Shown: positions 16,301 to 26,774, numbered from the stretch's first letter. The stretch: DNA of 64,000 bases from Kitasatospora sp. GAS204B (GCF_029892155.1 NZ_JARZAG010000006.1:266429-330428); one strand, 5' to 3'. The notes: generated by a model not told the origin, from the sequence alone. Made by a program: numbers and translations.

Positions 16301-17391
16301 TTGGCCACCTCCAGGACCTCGGTGGCCTCGGCGACCCGGGCGGCGTGGGTGGGGCCGTCGGGGACCCTGGCCGGCCGGCCGGTGGCGAACTCCTTGCGCA
16401 GCACCGGGACGACCTCCTCGCCGAGCAGGTCGAGCTGCTCCAGGACGGTCTTCAGCGGCAGTCCGGCGTGGTCCATCAGGAAGAGCTGGCGCTGGTAGTC
16501 GCCGAAGGTCTCCCGGAAGGTCAGCGTCTTCTCGATGACCTCCTGCGGGCTGCCGACGGTCAGCGGGGTCTGCTCGGTGAACTCCTCCAGCGAGGGCCCG
16601 TGCCCGTACACCGGCGCGTTGTCGAAGTACGGGCGGAACTCGCGCACCGCGTCCTGGGAGTTGCGGCGCATGAACACCTGCCCGCCGAGACCGACGATCG
16701 CCTGCTCGGGGGTGCCGTGGCCGTAGTGGGCGTAGCGCTCGCGGTAGAGGTTGATCAGCTTCTGGAAGTGCTCCTTGGGCCAGAAGATGTGGTTGGCGAA
16801 GAAGCCGTCACCGTAGTACGCGGCCTGCTCGGCGATCTCGGGCGAGCGGATCGACCCGTGCCAGACGAACGGCGGCACGCCGTCCAGCGGGCGCGGCGTC
16901 GAGGTGAAGGACTGCAACGGGGTGCGGAAGCGGCCCGACCAGTCCACCGTCTCCTCGCGCCAGAGCTCGTGCAGCAGCGCGTAGTTCTCGATCGCGAGCG
17001 GCAGGCCCTGGCGGATGTCCTGGCCGAACCACGGGTAGACCGGGCCGGTGTTGCCGCGACCCATCATCAGGTCCACCCGGCCGTCGGCGAGATGCTGGAG
17101 CATCGTGTAGTCCTCGGCGATCTTCACCGGGTCGTTGGTGGTGATCAGCGTGGTGGAAGTGGAGAGGATGATCCGCTCGGTGCGGGCGGCGATCCAGCCG
17201 AGCATGGTGGTGGGCGAGGACGGCACGAACGGCGGGTTGTGGTGCTCGCCGGTGGCGAAGACGTCCAGGCCGACCTCCTCCGCCTTGAGCGCGATGGCGA
17301 CGATGGCCTTGATCCGCTCGTGCTCGCTCGGCGTTCGCCCGCTGGTGGGGTCGGGGGTCACATCTCCGACGCTGAATATTCCGAACTGCAC
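16297..17391 (-). CDS. luciferase-like (LLM class) flavin monooxygenase
   Basis: 364-residue TIM-barrel flavin-dependent oxidoreductase. Typical family segments are GEHHNPPFVPSSPTTMLGWIAART near residue 50, the DLMMGRG turn, and GSPQEVIEKTL near the C-terminus. The GTG at 17391 has GAGGGTG upstream. It forms a two-gene unit with the FMN reductase at 15665-16300, a standard two-component monooxygenase arrangement. Substrate cannot be told from sequence; alkane sulfonates, long-chain aldehydes and organic sulfur compounds are known for the family. Confidence 0.92.
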   Translation of the reverse strand: MQFGIFSVGDVTPDPTSGRTPSEHERIKAIVAIALKAEEVGLDVFATGEHHNPPFVPSSPTTMLGWIAARTERIILSTSTTLITTNDPVKIAEDYTMLQHLADGRVDLMMGRGNTGPVYPWFGQDIRQGLPLAIENYALLHELWREETVDWSGRFRTPLQSFTSTPRPLDGVPPFVWHGSIRSPEIAEQAAYYGDGFFANHIFWPKEHFQKLINLYRERYAHYGHGTPEQAIVGLGGQVFMRRNSQDAVREFRPYFDNAPVYGHGPSLEEFTEQTPLTVGSPQEVIEKTLTFRETFGDYQRQLFLMDHAGLPLKTVLEQLDLLGEEVVPVLRKEFATGRPARVPDGPTHAARVAEATEVLEVAK

Positions 17392-17494
17392 GTGTCATCA
17401 CCCTCTGTGCTGAATGTCGTTGTGGTCAATCGCGTCGGGGCCAGGGATCAACATCCCCGGCCCCAACGGGCTTCCGTCGTCGTGGCGGGAACGG

Positions 17495-18556
17495 TCAGCC
17501 GTGCAGCGTCGTGTAGAGGAACGCGTCGGCCTGCGCGACGGCGGCCTGGGCGGCGTTGGTGTTCCTGAGCGCGTTGAGCATCGCGAAGTCGTGGATGACG
17601 CCCTCGTAGCGGACGGCGGTGACGTCGTCGCCGGCCGCCCGCAGCTTGGCCGCGTAGGCCTCGCCCTCGTCGCGCAGCACGTCCGCCTCGTCCGTGATGA
17701 CCAGTGCCTTCGGCAGGCCCTTGAGCTGGGTCAGGTCGGCACGCAGCGGCGACGCCAGGATGTTGCTGCGGTCCGCCTTGTTCGGGGCGTAGGCGTTCCA
17801 GAACCACTGCATCGACTTGCGGGTGAGCCAGGGCCCGTCGGCGAACTGGTTGTAGGAGGAGTCGTCGAAGGCGGCGTTGGTGACGGGGTAGAAGAGCAGC
17901 TGGCCCGCCAGCTTCGGACCGTCCTGCTGCTTGGCCATCAGCGTGACCGCGGCGGTCATGTCGCCGCCCACGCTGTCGCCGGCCACCGCGATCCTGGAGC
18001 CGTCGACGTTGATCTCGCTGCCGTGCTCGGCGACCCACTTGGTGGCGGCGTACGCCTGCTCGATGGGCACCGGGAACTGCGCCTCGGGGGAGGGCGTGTA
18101 GTCGACGAAGATCACCGCGGCGTGTGCCCCGTTGGCGATCTCGCGGACCAGGCGGTCGTGCGTGCCCTCGTCGCCCAGGACCCAGCCGCCGCCGTGGAAG
18201 TACATCACCACCGGAAGCTTGCCCTGGACGCCCTGGGGGCGGACGATCCGGATGGTCACCTGGCCCGTCGGCCCGACGTTCAAGGTGCGGTGCGAGATGT
18301 CGGCCGGCTGCAGCGGGACCGGTCCCGACTGGACGCCGTCGAGGGCCTTGCGTGCGTTCGCGTACGACAGCGTGTAAATGGGCGGGTTCTTGGCGGCGGC
18401 GTCGGCGAAAGCCTGGGCGTCGGGCTCCAGCACCACCTGAGGGTGCTGGGCCGCGGAGTTCGGCGCCGACTGGGCCGCCGGGGCGGCGAGCACCAGGACG
18501 AGCGGGACGGCGGCCAGCGCGAGTGCGGCTCTGCGGCCGGTGCGGGGTGTGTACAT
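17495..18556 (-). CDS. secreted alpha/beta hydrolase (HSL-family esterase)
   Basis: 353-residue esterase with an N-terminal Sec signal (RRAALALAAVPLVLVLAAP then AAQSA). HGGGW (oxyanion hole), VAGDSVGGDM (nucleophile elbow), the D-E-A-D region and a VIHDFAML His are visible, giving a complete Ser-Asp-His triad. It acts outside the cell, unlike its paralogue at 1-707. Flanked by a WhiB gene upstream and a monooxygenase pair downstream, all minus strand, without overlaps. Substrate unknown. Confidence 0.93.
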   Translation of the reverse strand: MYTPRTGRRAALALAAVPLVLVLAAPAAQSAPNSAAQHPQVVLEPDAQAFADAAAKNPPIYTLSYANARKALDGVQSGPVPLQPADISHRTLNVGPTGQVTIRIVRPQGVQGKLPVVMYFHGGGWVLGDEGTHDRLVREIANGAHAAVIFVDYTPSPEAQFPVPIEQAYAATKWVAEHGSEINVDGSRIAVAGDSVGGDMTAAVTLMAKQQDGPKLAGQLLFYPVTNAAFDDSSYNQFADGPWLTRKSMQWFWNAYAPNKADRSNILASPLRADLTQLKGLPKALVITDEADVLRDEGEAYAAKLRAAGDDVTAVRYEGVIHDFAMLNALRNTNAAQAAVAQADAFLYTTLHG

Positions 18557-18629
18557 CAGAAGATCTCCGTTGCTAGAGGTAGAAGGCGGAACGTGCGTAT
18601 CGGGCGTCGAGTTGTCGGTCTGTTGGGAG

Positions 18630-18974
18630 CTAACCGCCGCCGGGCCGCGCCGTGTTGATTCCAGGTGCCGTCCCCTGTCCCCTCCCGGTACTGCCGGAGG
18701 GTGCGTGGCAGGCCCTTCTGGTCAACTCGCGGCGCTCACCCTCGCTGAGTCCACCCCAGACGCCGTACGGCTCCCCGGCGTGCAGGGCGAACTGCGCACA
18801 GGTTTCGAGCACCGGGCAGCTTGCGCACACCCGCCGGGCCCGGGCCTCACGCTCGCGGCGGGCCTTGCGGCGCTCACCGTGAGGTGAGTAGAAGTCCACG
18901 GCATTCATGCCGCGGCAGGCAGCTGACTGCTGCCAGGCCCACTGCTGCAACAGTGGCTTGTACGGCTTGGGCAT
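18630..18974 (-). CDS. WhiB-family iron-sulfur transcriptional regulator
   Basis: 114-residue WhiB-like protein. Four cluster-binding cysteines are at 20, 50, 53 and 59 (C..C-x2-C-x5-C), followed by the GVWGG turn (71-75) and a basic tail. The ATG has GAGGAGG 7 bases upstream. Wbl proteins bind the primary sigma factor and respond to NO, oxygen or redox state. Transcribed divergently from the XRE/NB-ARC regulator at 19241. Not one of the classical WhiB/WhiD members by obvious signature, so no symbol is given. Confidence 0.95.
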   Translation of the reverse strand: MPKPYKPLLQQWAWQQSAACRGMNAVDFYSPHGERRKARREREARARRVCASCPVLETCAQFALHAGEPYGVWGGLSEGERRELTRRACHAPSGSTGRGQGTAPGINTARPGGG

Positions 18975-19240
18975 GAGGTGGCCTCCTCGGTCTCGAGCCC
19001 TTCGCGGAACGCCGTCACGCTAGGACGGGATGCCGCGGCGAAGTGCCCGGCGCGTGCACGTCCGGTGCTCCGTGAGCGCCCGGGAATCGGCCTGCCCGGC
19101 TCGCTGTGCGCGCACAGGCAAGAACCGGTGCGTCGACGGCGAAGGGCGCACCCGCGGAACTCGCTACGGTCGGCCTGACCGGTGACCAAGGAGCACTGGA
19201 GCGAGCCGTCGTGGTGGACGGACAGTCAGTCAGGAGTGCG

Positions 19241-21580
19241 ATGGAGAGCCGGAGCGGGACGCCGTTCGGCCGGCTGCTGCGCGAGCTCCGGCAGGACCGT
19301 GGTCTGACGATCGAGGAACTGGCCGAAGCGTCGGGTGTGTCGGGGCGCGCGATCGGCGACATGGAGCGGGGGCGGAGCCTGCGCCCGCGTCGTGGCACGG
19401 TCACCGCGCTCGTCCAGGGTCTGCGGTTGGACGAAGCGGCGCATGCCGAACTGCTGTCGGTCGCCCGCGCCGGCCGTCCGGGCGCGGAGCCGGTCGCCGC
19501 CGTCAAGGCGTCGCCCTACACGTTGCCCAGAGGTGTCCGGGACTTCGTCGGGCGGCACGCGGAGCTGGCGGTGCTGCGGGCTCTTGCGCAGCGACCCGCC
19601 GAGGACGGCGCGAGGCCGGGCAGCGGATGGGATGCTCCGGCACCGCCGGTGGCCGTGGTGTTCGGCGCGCCCGGCAGCGGCAAGAGCACCCTGGCGGTCC
19701 GGCTGGCCGAGGAGCTCGCGCCAGGGCTGGCGGACGGGGCGTTCCTGCTGGACATGCGGGGCCTGGACGCGCAGCCGCTGTCGGCCCAGGAAGCGGCGCT
19801 GCGCCTGCTGGGCGCCTGGGGCGCCGATGAGCTCGAGTTGGTGCGGCTGAGCCCGCAGGAGCGTCTCGCGCGCTACCACGCGACCGCGGCCGGGCTCCGG
19901 GGGATCCTCGTGCTGGACGATGCCGGTAGCGAGTCCCAGGTCAGGCCGCTGCTGCCGCGCGAGGGGAGTCTGCTGGTGGTGGTGACCAGCCGTCGCACCC
20001 TCGCCGGCCTGGAGGGAGTGCAGCGCGTGGAGCTGGGCGCCCTGACCCAGCAGGAGTCCACCTCGTTGCTGCGCGCCGTCGTCGGCGCAGGGCGGGTGGA
20101 CGCGGAGCCCGAGGCCGCACGCTCGGTGACCGAGTCCTGCGGGCACCTTCCGCTGGCCCTGCGGGTGGCCGCGAACTGGGCCGCCACCCGGACGAACTGG
20201 AGCCTGCAGCGGCTCGCCACCCGGCTCACTGACGAGGATCGCCGGCTGGACTCGCTCAGCGCCGGTGACCTGCGGGTCAACTCGGCCTTCTCGCTGTCCT
20301 ACTCGCGTCTGGCTCCCGGGGCGGCCCGGCTGTTCCGGCTGCTGTCGCTGGTGCCGGGAGCGGACTTCAGCGCCCCGCTGGCGGCCGTGCTCGCGGGCGT
20401 GTCCCTGCCCGTGGCGGAGGACGTCCTGGAGGAACTGCTGGAGGCCGGTCTGTTGATGACCTACCGTCAGGACCGCTACCGCTTCCACGATCTGCTGCGC
20501 CTGTACGCCAGGTCCCAGCACCGCCTGGTGGACGGCGAGCAGGAGTCGGCGGCCGCCCGTTCCGGCCTGCGGTCCTGGCTGCTCGACACGGTCGTCGTCG
20601 CCGGTCGCGGGTACGGGCCGGACCACGGTGCGCCGGTACCGGACCCCCGCGGCCTGCTCGTGCTGGAGGACCGTGGGCAGGCCCTGCACTGGATCAAGGC
20701 GGAGAGCGACAACTGGTTGGCGGCCTTCCGCGAGGCCGCCAAGGGCGGTGAGCACGCCAGGGTCGACGCGGTCTCGGGAGCCATGCGCCTGATCTCCGAC
20801 GACTGGGTGTCCTGGGGCCACTGGGTCGAGATCTTCGAACGCGCGGCCCGGGCCGCGGCGGCTCTCGGCGATGCCGTCAGGGAGGCCAGCCACCGCAACG
20901 ACCTCGCGTGGGCCTACTGGGTCTGCGAGAACCGCCATGACGACGCGATCACCGCCGCCACCTGCGCGCTCGCGCTCGCCGAGGCCTGCGGAGACCTCGT
21001 CCAGCAAGCCAGGGCGCACGTGCGACTGAGCGTCATGCAACACGCGGTCGGCGACGCGTCCGCCGCAGCCGACAGCTGTCGCCGGGCCATGGACCTGTTC
21101 GTCCAGGCCGATGACATCACCGGATACCTCCCGGCCTGCAACGTGAGCATCAAGTTGCTGCAGGAGGCCGGTCGCATGCAGGAAGCCATCAAGGCCTACC
21201 AGGAGGTCATGGACGCGTACGCCGACCCGCGCAACCGCGACCGCATCCCGCCGAACGTCCGGGAGATCACCGGCCTGATCGCCACCTTCCACGTGTCGTT
21301 CGTCCATCTCGACCTCGGGCACTGGGCGGAGGCGGTCGACACGCTGCGGTCCATCCGCGGGCAGCTCGAGGCCCGCGGCTATCACCGCCGGGAAGGCCAG
21401 CTCCACCTCCACCTGGCCCATGCGCTGGCCCACCTCGGTGCGGACGCCGAGGCCGCCACCGAGTACCGCACCGTGCTCACGCTGGCAGGCCGGATCCCCG
21501 CGGCCCTGGTGGACGAGGCCCGCGCAAGCCTTCAGGCCCTCGCCGCCGGTCGGCTCTCGCCGCCGACCCGGTTCGAATGA
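19241..21580 (+). CDS. XRE-HTH / NB-ARC / TPR regulator
   Basis: About 779-residue STAND-type regulator. Residues 1-70 are an XRE helix-turn-helix (RLLRELRQDRGLTIEELAEASGVS). The NB-ARC ATPase has Walker A GAPGSGKSTLAVRL, Walker B GILVLDDAGS, and the GLPL-like GHLPLALRV. TPR-like helical repeats fill the C-terminal half. The ATG at 19241 has AGGAG only 4 bases upstream; an in-frame GTG at 19211 is possible. Such proteins resemble the SARP-associated AfsR architecture but have an XRE rather than a SARP DNA-binding domain. Target unknown; divergent from whiB. Confidence 0.9.
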   Translation: MESRSGTPFGRLLRELRQDRGLTIEELAEASGVSGRAIGDMERGRSLRPRRGTVTALVQGLRLDEAAHAELLSVARAGRPGAEPVAAVKASPYTLPRGVRDFVGRHAELAVLRALAQRPAEDGARPGSGWDAPAPPVAVVFGAPGSGKSTLAVRLAEELAPGLADGAFLLDMRGLDAQPLSAQEAALRLLGAWGADELELVRLSPQERLARYHATAAGLRGILVLDDAGSESQVRPLLPREGSLLVVVTSRRTLAGLEGVQRVELGALTQQESTSLLRAVVGAGRVDAEPEAARSVTESCGHLPLALRVAANWAATRTNWSLQRLATRLTDEDRRLDSLSAGDLRVNSAFSLSYSRLAPGAARLFRLLSLVPGADFSAPLAAVLAGVSLPVAEDVLEELLEAGLLMTYRQDRYRFHDLLRLYARSQHRLVDGEQESAAARSGLRSWLLDTVVVAGRGYGPDHGAPVPDPRGLLVLEDRGQALHWIKAESDNWLAAFREAAKGGEHARVDAVSGAMRLISDDWVSWGHWVEIFERAARAAAALGDAVREASHRNDLAWAYWVCENRHDDAITAATCALALAEACGDLVQQARAHVRLSVMQHAVGDASAAADSCRRAMDLFVQADDITGYLPACNVSIKLLQEAGRMQEAIKAYQEVMDAYADPRNRDRIPPNVREITGLIATFHVSFVHLDLGHWAEAVDTLRSIRGQLEARGYHRREGQLHLHLAHALAHLGADAEAATEYRTVLTLAGRIPAALVDEARASLQALAAGRLSPPTRFE

Positions 21581-21731
21581 GCGACGCGACAGACGCTCTG
21601 ACGAATCGTTGCTGCCGGTGGTGTGGCCGGAGTCACCCGCCCCATGGACCATCCTGAGCTGCCGTTCCTTGGATAATGGGCACATCCGGCGCGTCGTTCG
21701 CGCCCGGAGTGTGGGCAGGAAGGGCGCATGA

Positions 21732-24479
21732 GTGGCGGGGTCGAGCGGATCGCTGTCCCGTCGCGGTCTGCGCGGCCGAGAGCTGGAACTCGAAGAGCTG
21801 CGGGCGCTGATCGCCAAGGTGGCCCGCACCGGAAGCGGGGGACTGGCCCTGCTCCAGGGGGAGCCGGGGATCGGAAAGAGCACGCTGCTCGCCGAGGCCG
21901 TCACCGGGGCCAGGGCAGCGGGATTCTCGGTCGGTCTCGGCAAGGCCGACGAGCTGCATCGCATCGTGCCGCTCTCGTCGCTCGCGGCCTGCGTCCTGCA
22001 CGGCGATCAACCGCTGCTCTGCGGTGATGCCTTCGCCGATCTCGCGCGCCATCACGATCAGCGGATCTGGCTGGTGGAGCGCATAGCGGAGGCGATCGAA
22101 GCCAGAGCCGGCAGTGTGCCGGTGCTGATCGCCCTGGACGACGTGCAGTGGGCCGACCCGCTGAGCCGGTTCGCCCTGAAGCAGTTGCCGACCCGCCTGT
22201 GGACCTCGCCGGTGCTGTGGATCCTGGCCGGGCGACCGGAGCCCGCCGGGCCGGCGGAAGAGATCGTCTCGGCCGCGAGGGCCACGCTTTCGACGCTCAC
22301 CGTGCCGCTGGGGCCGCTGTCCGGCGCGGCCATCGGCCAACTGGCCGACGACACGCTGGGTGCGGCCGTCGACGAGCGGGTGCGGGACCTGCTCGGCGGA
22401 GCCGGCGGGAATCCGTTCCTGGCGGTCGAGATGCTCGCGGGACTGCGGACCGCCGAAGGCTCCGCTGAACTCGTGCCCCCGGGGCTCGTGGTGGGTGTGC
22501 GCGGCCGGCTCAGCTCCCTGCAGCCCAGCACGCTGCGCTTGCTGCGGATGGGAGCGGTGCTGGGACGCAGGTTCGGCTTCCACGACGCCGGCGCGCTCTG
22601 CGGCCGGCCGTCCAGCACGCTGATCGCGGCGCTCGAGGAGGCGGTGCGGGTCGGACTCCTGGACGACGACGGCGATCAGCTGGTCTTCCGACATGATCTG
22701 CTGCGCCAGGCCGTCTACCTCGACATCCCGCCCTCCGCCCGGAAGGCACTGCACCGAGAGGCCGCCAACCACCTGCTCGCCGCGGGCCGCCGGCCGATCG
22801 ACGCGGTGCCGCACATCCTCGAAGGCGCCCTGCCCGGTGACGAGGAAGCGGTGGCGCTGCTGCGGCGAGCCGCCGACGACGTGCTGCCCCTCGCGCCGGG
22901 TCTCGCGGCCGACCTGACCACGCGGGCCCTGGAACTGGTGCCGTCAGCACGGCCGTTGAGGTTCGTCGTGGGTGAGCAGGCGATCGTCTGCCTGACCCGG
23001 GCCGGCCGGAACCGAGAGGCGCTGGCGACCGGCGACCGGCTGCTGGACTGCCGACCGCCGCTGGAGGCGTTCAGCCGGCTGCAGGCCGCCCTCGGGGGGA
23101 CGCTGTGGAACATGGATCTCGCCGGCGAGTTGCGCCGCCGGGCCGAAGCGGCCCTCGCCGTCGGCGGCGCCGCCCCGGAGGTCGGGGCGAGGCTGGCGGC
23201 CCTGCGCGCGCTGGCGCTCTCCCGCGACGATGATCTCGTCGCGGCGCGTGCGGCCGGCGAGAGCGCGCTGCGCGCCGCCACCGCGAGCGGTGACCGGGAG
23301 GCGCACGTGCTGTCGCTGTGCGCGCTCGGCGAGATCGCGCTGAACGCGGGTGAGAACGCCGTGGCACTGGAGCAGTTCGCCGCGCTCAGTGCCGTCGACT
23401 CGGCCTTCCTGCCCGAAGAGATCGTCGCGCACCAGCACCTGGACGACTTCGAGGCCAGCGAACGACTGCTCCTGCGGGCGGCGGACCAGGCCGGGTCGCC
23501 CCGTCAGGCCATGCTGTTGTGGGGACAGGGCCAGCACGACCTGGCGCTCGGCAGGCTCGCCGACGCCGACGCCGACTTCGTGACGATGGAGCGCCTGGAA
23601 GACGACGTGCGGGTACCCGTCAAGCAGGTGAACTCAGCCGTGATCCGCTCCCAGATCGCCCTGCTGCGCGGCGATCGGGAAGCGGCGCGGCAGCACCTGG
23701 CCACGGCGCGGACCAGACTGGCGACCAGACCGAACCCGGGCAACAGGGCCGCGGTGCGCTTCCTGGAAGCGGTCCACGCCGAGGCCGACGGGGACATCGG
23801 GCTCGCCGTCGACAGGATTCGGCAGGTGCAGCAGGAAGGTCCCTTCATGCGCTGGCGACTGCTGCGCGAGCAGATCGATGCCGCGATCCGCATGGCCCTG
23901 CGAGGCGCCGACCGCGAGCTCGCCGAGGACCTGGCCGCGCAGGCCGCCGCCTACGCCGAACGCAACCCGGCCGTCCCCACCGCCACGGGCATCGCGGCGC
24001 AGGCCGCTGGGCTCGTGCACGACGATCTCGCCATGCTGGAACACTCCGTGACCCTGCTCAAGCCCGGCCCGCGCCCGCTGGTCCGGGCCGCCGCCTATGC
24101 CGATCTCGGGCGGGCACTCCTGGCAGCAGGCCGGAAGCCTCAGGCAGTGGCGGCCCTGACACACGCCCAAGGCACGTTCGCCGGATCGGGCGCCCACGCC
24201 GCGGCGGCACGCGTGCAGCGCGAGCTGGACGGTGCGGGAGCCGGCAGCCAGCGGGCGGCGGTCGTACCGCGCCCCGTCCAGGGTTGGGCGGCGCTCACGG
24301 CCTCGGAGAAGAAGGTCGCCCGCCTCATCGCCGCGGGCCGCACCAACCGGTCGGCCGCCGACCTGCTCATCGTCTCGCCGCACACGGTCAACACCCACCT
24401 GACCTCGGTCTTCCGCAAGCTGTCGATCAACTCCCGGGTGCAGCTTGCCAACCTGGTCACGGCCTTGCCCGACGACTGA
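21732..24479 (+). CDS. LuxR-family ATPase regulator (LAL type)
   Basis: 915-residue regulator. Walker A LQGEPGIGKSTLL is near residue 45, Walker B VLIALDDVQWADPLS near 140, and a long TPR-like middle follows. The C-terminal LuxR HTH begins LTASEKKVARLIAAGRTNR and contains SPHTVNTHLTSVFRKL. The GTG at 21732 is preceded by AAGG at 8 bases. It stands 159 bp before a sugar-importer operon on the same strand, so control of that importer is likely (MalT-like logic; inference). Confidence 0.92.
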   Translation: MAGSSGSLSRRGLRGRELELEELRALIAKVARTGSGGLALLQGEPGIGKSTLLAEAVTGARAAGFSVGLGKADELHRIVPLSSLAACVLHGDQPLLCGDAFADLARHHDQRIWLVERIAEAIEARAGSVPVLIALDDVQWADPLSRFALKQLPTRLWTSPVLWILAGRPEPAGPAEEIVSAARATLSTLTVPLGPLSGAAIGQLADDTLGAAVDERVRDLLGGAGGNPFLAVEMLAGLRTAEGSAELVPPGLVVGVRGRLSSLQPSTLRLLRMGAVLGRRFGFHDAGALCGRPSSTLIAALEEAVRVGLLDDDGDQLVFRHDLLRQAVYLDIPPSARKALHREAANHLLAAGRRPIDAVPHILEGALPGDEEAVALLRRAADDVLPLAPGLAADLTTRALELVPSARPLRFVVGEQAIVCLTRAGRNREALATGDRLLDCRPPLEAFSRLQAALGGTLWNMDLAGELRRRAEAALAVGGAAPEVGARLAALRALALSRDDDLVAARAAGESALRAATASGDREAHVLSLCALGEIALNAGENAVALEQFAALSAVDSAFLPEEIVAHQHLDDFEASERLLLRAADQAGSPRQAMLLWGQGQHDLALGRLADADADFVTMERLEDDVRVPVKQVNSAVIRSQIALLRGDREAARQHLATARTRLATRPNPGNRAAVRFLEAVHAEADGDIGLAVDRIRQVQQEGPFMRWRLLREQIDAAIRMALRGADRELAEDLAAQAAAYAERNPAVPTATGIAAQAAGLVHDDLAMLEHSVTLLKPGPRPLVRAAAYADLGRALLAAGRKPQAVAALTHAQGTFAGSGAHAAAARVQRELDGAGAGSQRAAVVPRPVQGWAALTASEKKVARLIAAGRTNRSAADLLIVSPHTVNTHLTSVFRKLSINSRVQLANLVTALPDD

Positions 24480-24638
24480 GCGGGCCTGACCGGCGCCCGC
24501 CACGGAGGCGACCCCGGGACGCCCGGCCGTTGCCCGCAGGCCTAGGCTGATCGAGTCGCCAACGGGTGATCTTGGATGCCCCTCTCTTCACCTCCACCGA
24601 CACCCCGGCCACCCACGACACCCGGCAAAGGCACCACC

Positions 24639-25895
24639 ATGACCTCACCAGCCAGACCACTGGCGCGGCGGATCTCCGCCCGCCTGGGGACCGGAATCGT
24701 CACCCTGGTCCTGGTCGCCACCGGGTGCGGTGGGCCAACCGGTGCGGGGTCCGCGACGGGCAAGGTCACCTCCATCACCGCGCTCGACTACTACACCGAC
24801 GAACCCGAACACACCCAGTGGGCCGAGTCGCTCACCGCCTGCGGCAAGAGCGTCGGCGTAACGGTCCAGCAGACCAGCATGCCGGGGCCGTCGCTGATCC
24901 CCAAGGTCCTTCAGCAGGCGTCCTCGCGGACTCTTCCCGACCTGTTGATGCTGGACAACCCCGACCTGCAACAGATCGCCCAGACCGGCGCGCTGACCCC
25001 GCTGGACCAGTACGGCATCGACTCCAGCGGCTTCGCCGAGGGCATCCGGTCGGCCAGCACCTACCAGGGGAAGCTGTACGGACTGGCGCCCGACGTCAAC
25101 ACGATCGCCCTCTTCTACAACAAGGACATGCTCGCCGAGGCCGGTGTCGCCGTGCCGGGGACCTGGCAGGAGTTGAAGGCGGCGGCGGCCGAGCTGACCC
25201 GCCCCGGGCGCTACGGCATGGCGGTGGACGCGAACGCCACCTTCGAGGGCACCTGGCAGTTCCTGCCCTTCCTGTGGTCCAACGGCGGGGACGAGAAGCA
25301 ACTGGACACCCCGCAGGCCGCGCAGGCCCTCCAGCTCTGGGTCGACCTGGTGAAGAGCGGATCCATGTCGACGTCGGTGCTGAACTGGAATCAGGCCGAC
25401 GTCAGCGATCAGTTCGTCGCCGGCCGGACGGCCATGATGATCAACGGCCCGTGGCGGATCCCCGCCCTGAACCAAGCGACGACCCTGCACTGGGGGGTGG
25501 CCACCATCCCCGTCCCGCAGGCGGGGCAGACCCCGGTCACACCGCTCGGCGGTGAGGTGTGGACGGTCCCGCAGAGCGCGTCCAAGGCCCGGCAGCAGAA
25601 GGCCGCCCACGTCCTCGCCTGCCTGAACGACTCCACGAGCATGATCGCCCTGGCCGAGCAGCACTTCACCGTACCCTCCCGCTCGGCGGCGGCTGCCCAG
25701 TACGCCGAACAGGACCCGTCGATGGCTGCCTTCGTGACCAGCGTCGAAGCGGCCCGGGCCCGAACCAGCGAACTCGGCGTCGGCTGGCCCAGAGCGGCGA
25801 CCGGGATATACACCGCGATCCAGTCCGCGCTGACGGGCGAGCAGACACCGGAGGAAGCACTCAAGCATGCGCAGCAGATCGCGACCAGCCCCTGA
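24639..25895 (+). CDS. sugar ABC transporter solute-binding lipoprotein
   Basis: 418-residue extracellular binding protein of the MalE-like cluster 1 family. A lipoprotein signal ends VLVATGC with the lipidated Cys at residue 30. Binding-protein segments include YGLAPDVNTIALFYNKDML, GTWQFLPFLWSNGGD and TAMMINGPWRIPAL. The ATG at 24639 is favoured over one at 24576 by AAGG 7 bases upstream and by the signal peptide. It is the first gene of a three-gene importer; its 3' end overlaps the first permease gene. Confidence 0.92.
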   Translation: MTSPARPLARRISARLGTGIVTLVLVATGCGGPTGAGSATGKVTSITALDYYTDEPEHTQWAESLTACGKSVGVTVQQTSMPGPSLIPKVLQQASSRTLPDLLMLDNPDLQQIAQTGALTPLDQYGIDSSGFAEGIRSASTYQGKLYGLAPDVNTIALFYNKDMLAEAGVAVPGTWQELKAAAAELTRPGRYGMAVDANATFEGTWQFLPFLWSNGGDEKQLDTPQAAQALQLWVDLVKSGSMSTSVLNWNQADVSDQFVAGRTAMMINGPWRIPALNQATTLHWGVATIPVPQAGQTPVTPLGGEVWTVPQSASKARQQKAAHVLACLNDSTSMIALAEQHFTVPSRSAAAAQYAEQDPSMAAFVTSVEAARARTSELGVGWPRAATGIYTAIQSALTGEQTPEEALKHAQQIATSP

Positions 25896-26763
25896 CCCGT
25901 CCCCGTGGCTGTTCATCGCACCCGCAGCGACATACCTGCTGCTGTTCTTCGGCTACCCGGTCGTCAAGAACCTCGTGATGAGCTTCCAGCAGTACACGAT
26001 CAGGACCTTCTACACCGGCGCCGCGCCGTTCGTCGGGCTGCGCAACTACTCGACGATCCTCTCCTCGGACCTGTTCTCCAAAGCCCTGCTGAACACGGTC
26101 CTGTTCACCGCCGCTTCGATCTGCGGGCAGTTCGTCATCGGCCTGGCCCTCGCGCTGTTCTTCCAGCGCAGCTTCCCGCTCGGCCGGGTGCTGCGCTCGC
26201 TCCTGTTGCTGCCGTGGCTGCTGCCGCTGGTCGCCTCCGGGACGACGTGGCGGTGGATGCTCGACACCGACAGCGGAGTCGTCAACGACGTGCTGCGCCA
26301 CCTGCACCTCCTGCCGTCCGGCGTCCCCTGGCTCACCGGCACCTCGCAGGCACTCGTGTCGGTGACCCTCATCAACATCTGGGTCGGCATCCCCTTCAAC
26401 ACCACGATCCTGTACGGCGGTCTGCAGAACATCCCGACGCAGCTGTACGAGGCGGCGAAGCTGGACGGCGCCGGCCCGGTGGCGACGTTCCGCCACGTCA
26501 CCTGGCCACTGCTGCGGCCCGTGGTGAGCGTCGTGCTGGTGCTGGGCGCGGTCTACACGGTCAAAGTGCTGGACATCATCCTCCTCGTGACCGGCGGGGG
26601 ACCGGCGAACGCCACCGAGACCATCGCCACCCAGTCCTACGAACTCTCCTTCCAGCAGTTCGAATTCGGGCGCGGCGCCGCGATGAGCAACGTCCTCGTC
26701 GTCCTCTCGCTCGTCTTCGCCGTCGGCTACCTGCGCGCCAACCGTCGCGCCACGAGCGTCTGA
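25867..26763 (+). CDS. sugar ABC transporter permease (MalF-like)
   Basis: 298-residue inner-membrane permease with six predicted helices. The EAA loop that docks the ATPase is visible as YEAAKLDGAGPVATFRHVTWP. The ATG overlaps the upstream gene by 29 bp. Works with the permease that follows and the lipoprotein before it. Confidence 0.92.
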   Translation: MRSRSRPAPDPSPWLFIAPAATYLLLFFGYPVVKNLVMSFQQYTIRTFYTGAAPFVGLRNYSTILSSDLFSKALLNTVLFTAASICGQFVIGLALALFFQRSFPLGRVLRSLLLLPWLLPLVASGTTWRWMLDTDSGVVNDVLRHLHLLPSGVPWLTGTSQALVSVTLINIWVGIPFNTTILYGGLQNIPTQLYEAAKLDGAGPVATFRHVTWPLLRPVVSVVLVLGAVYTVKVLDIILLVTGGGPANATETIATQSYELSFQQFEFGRGAAMSNVLVVLSLVFAVGYLRANRRATSV

Positions 26764-26774
26764 GCGGTGATCCG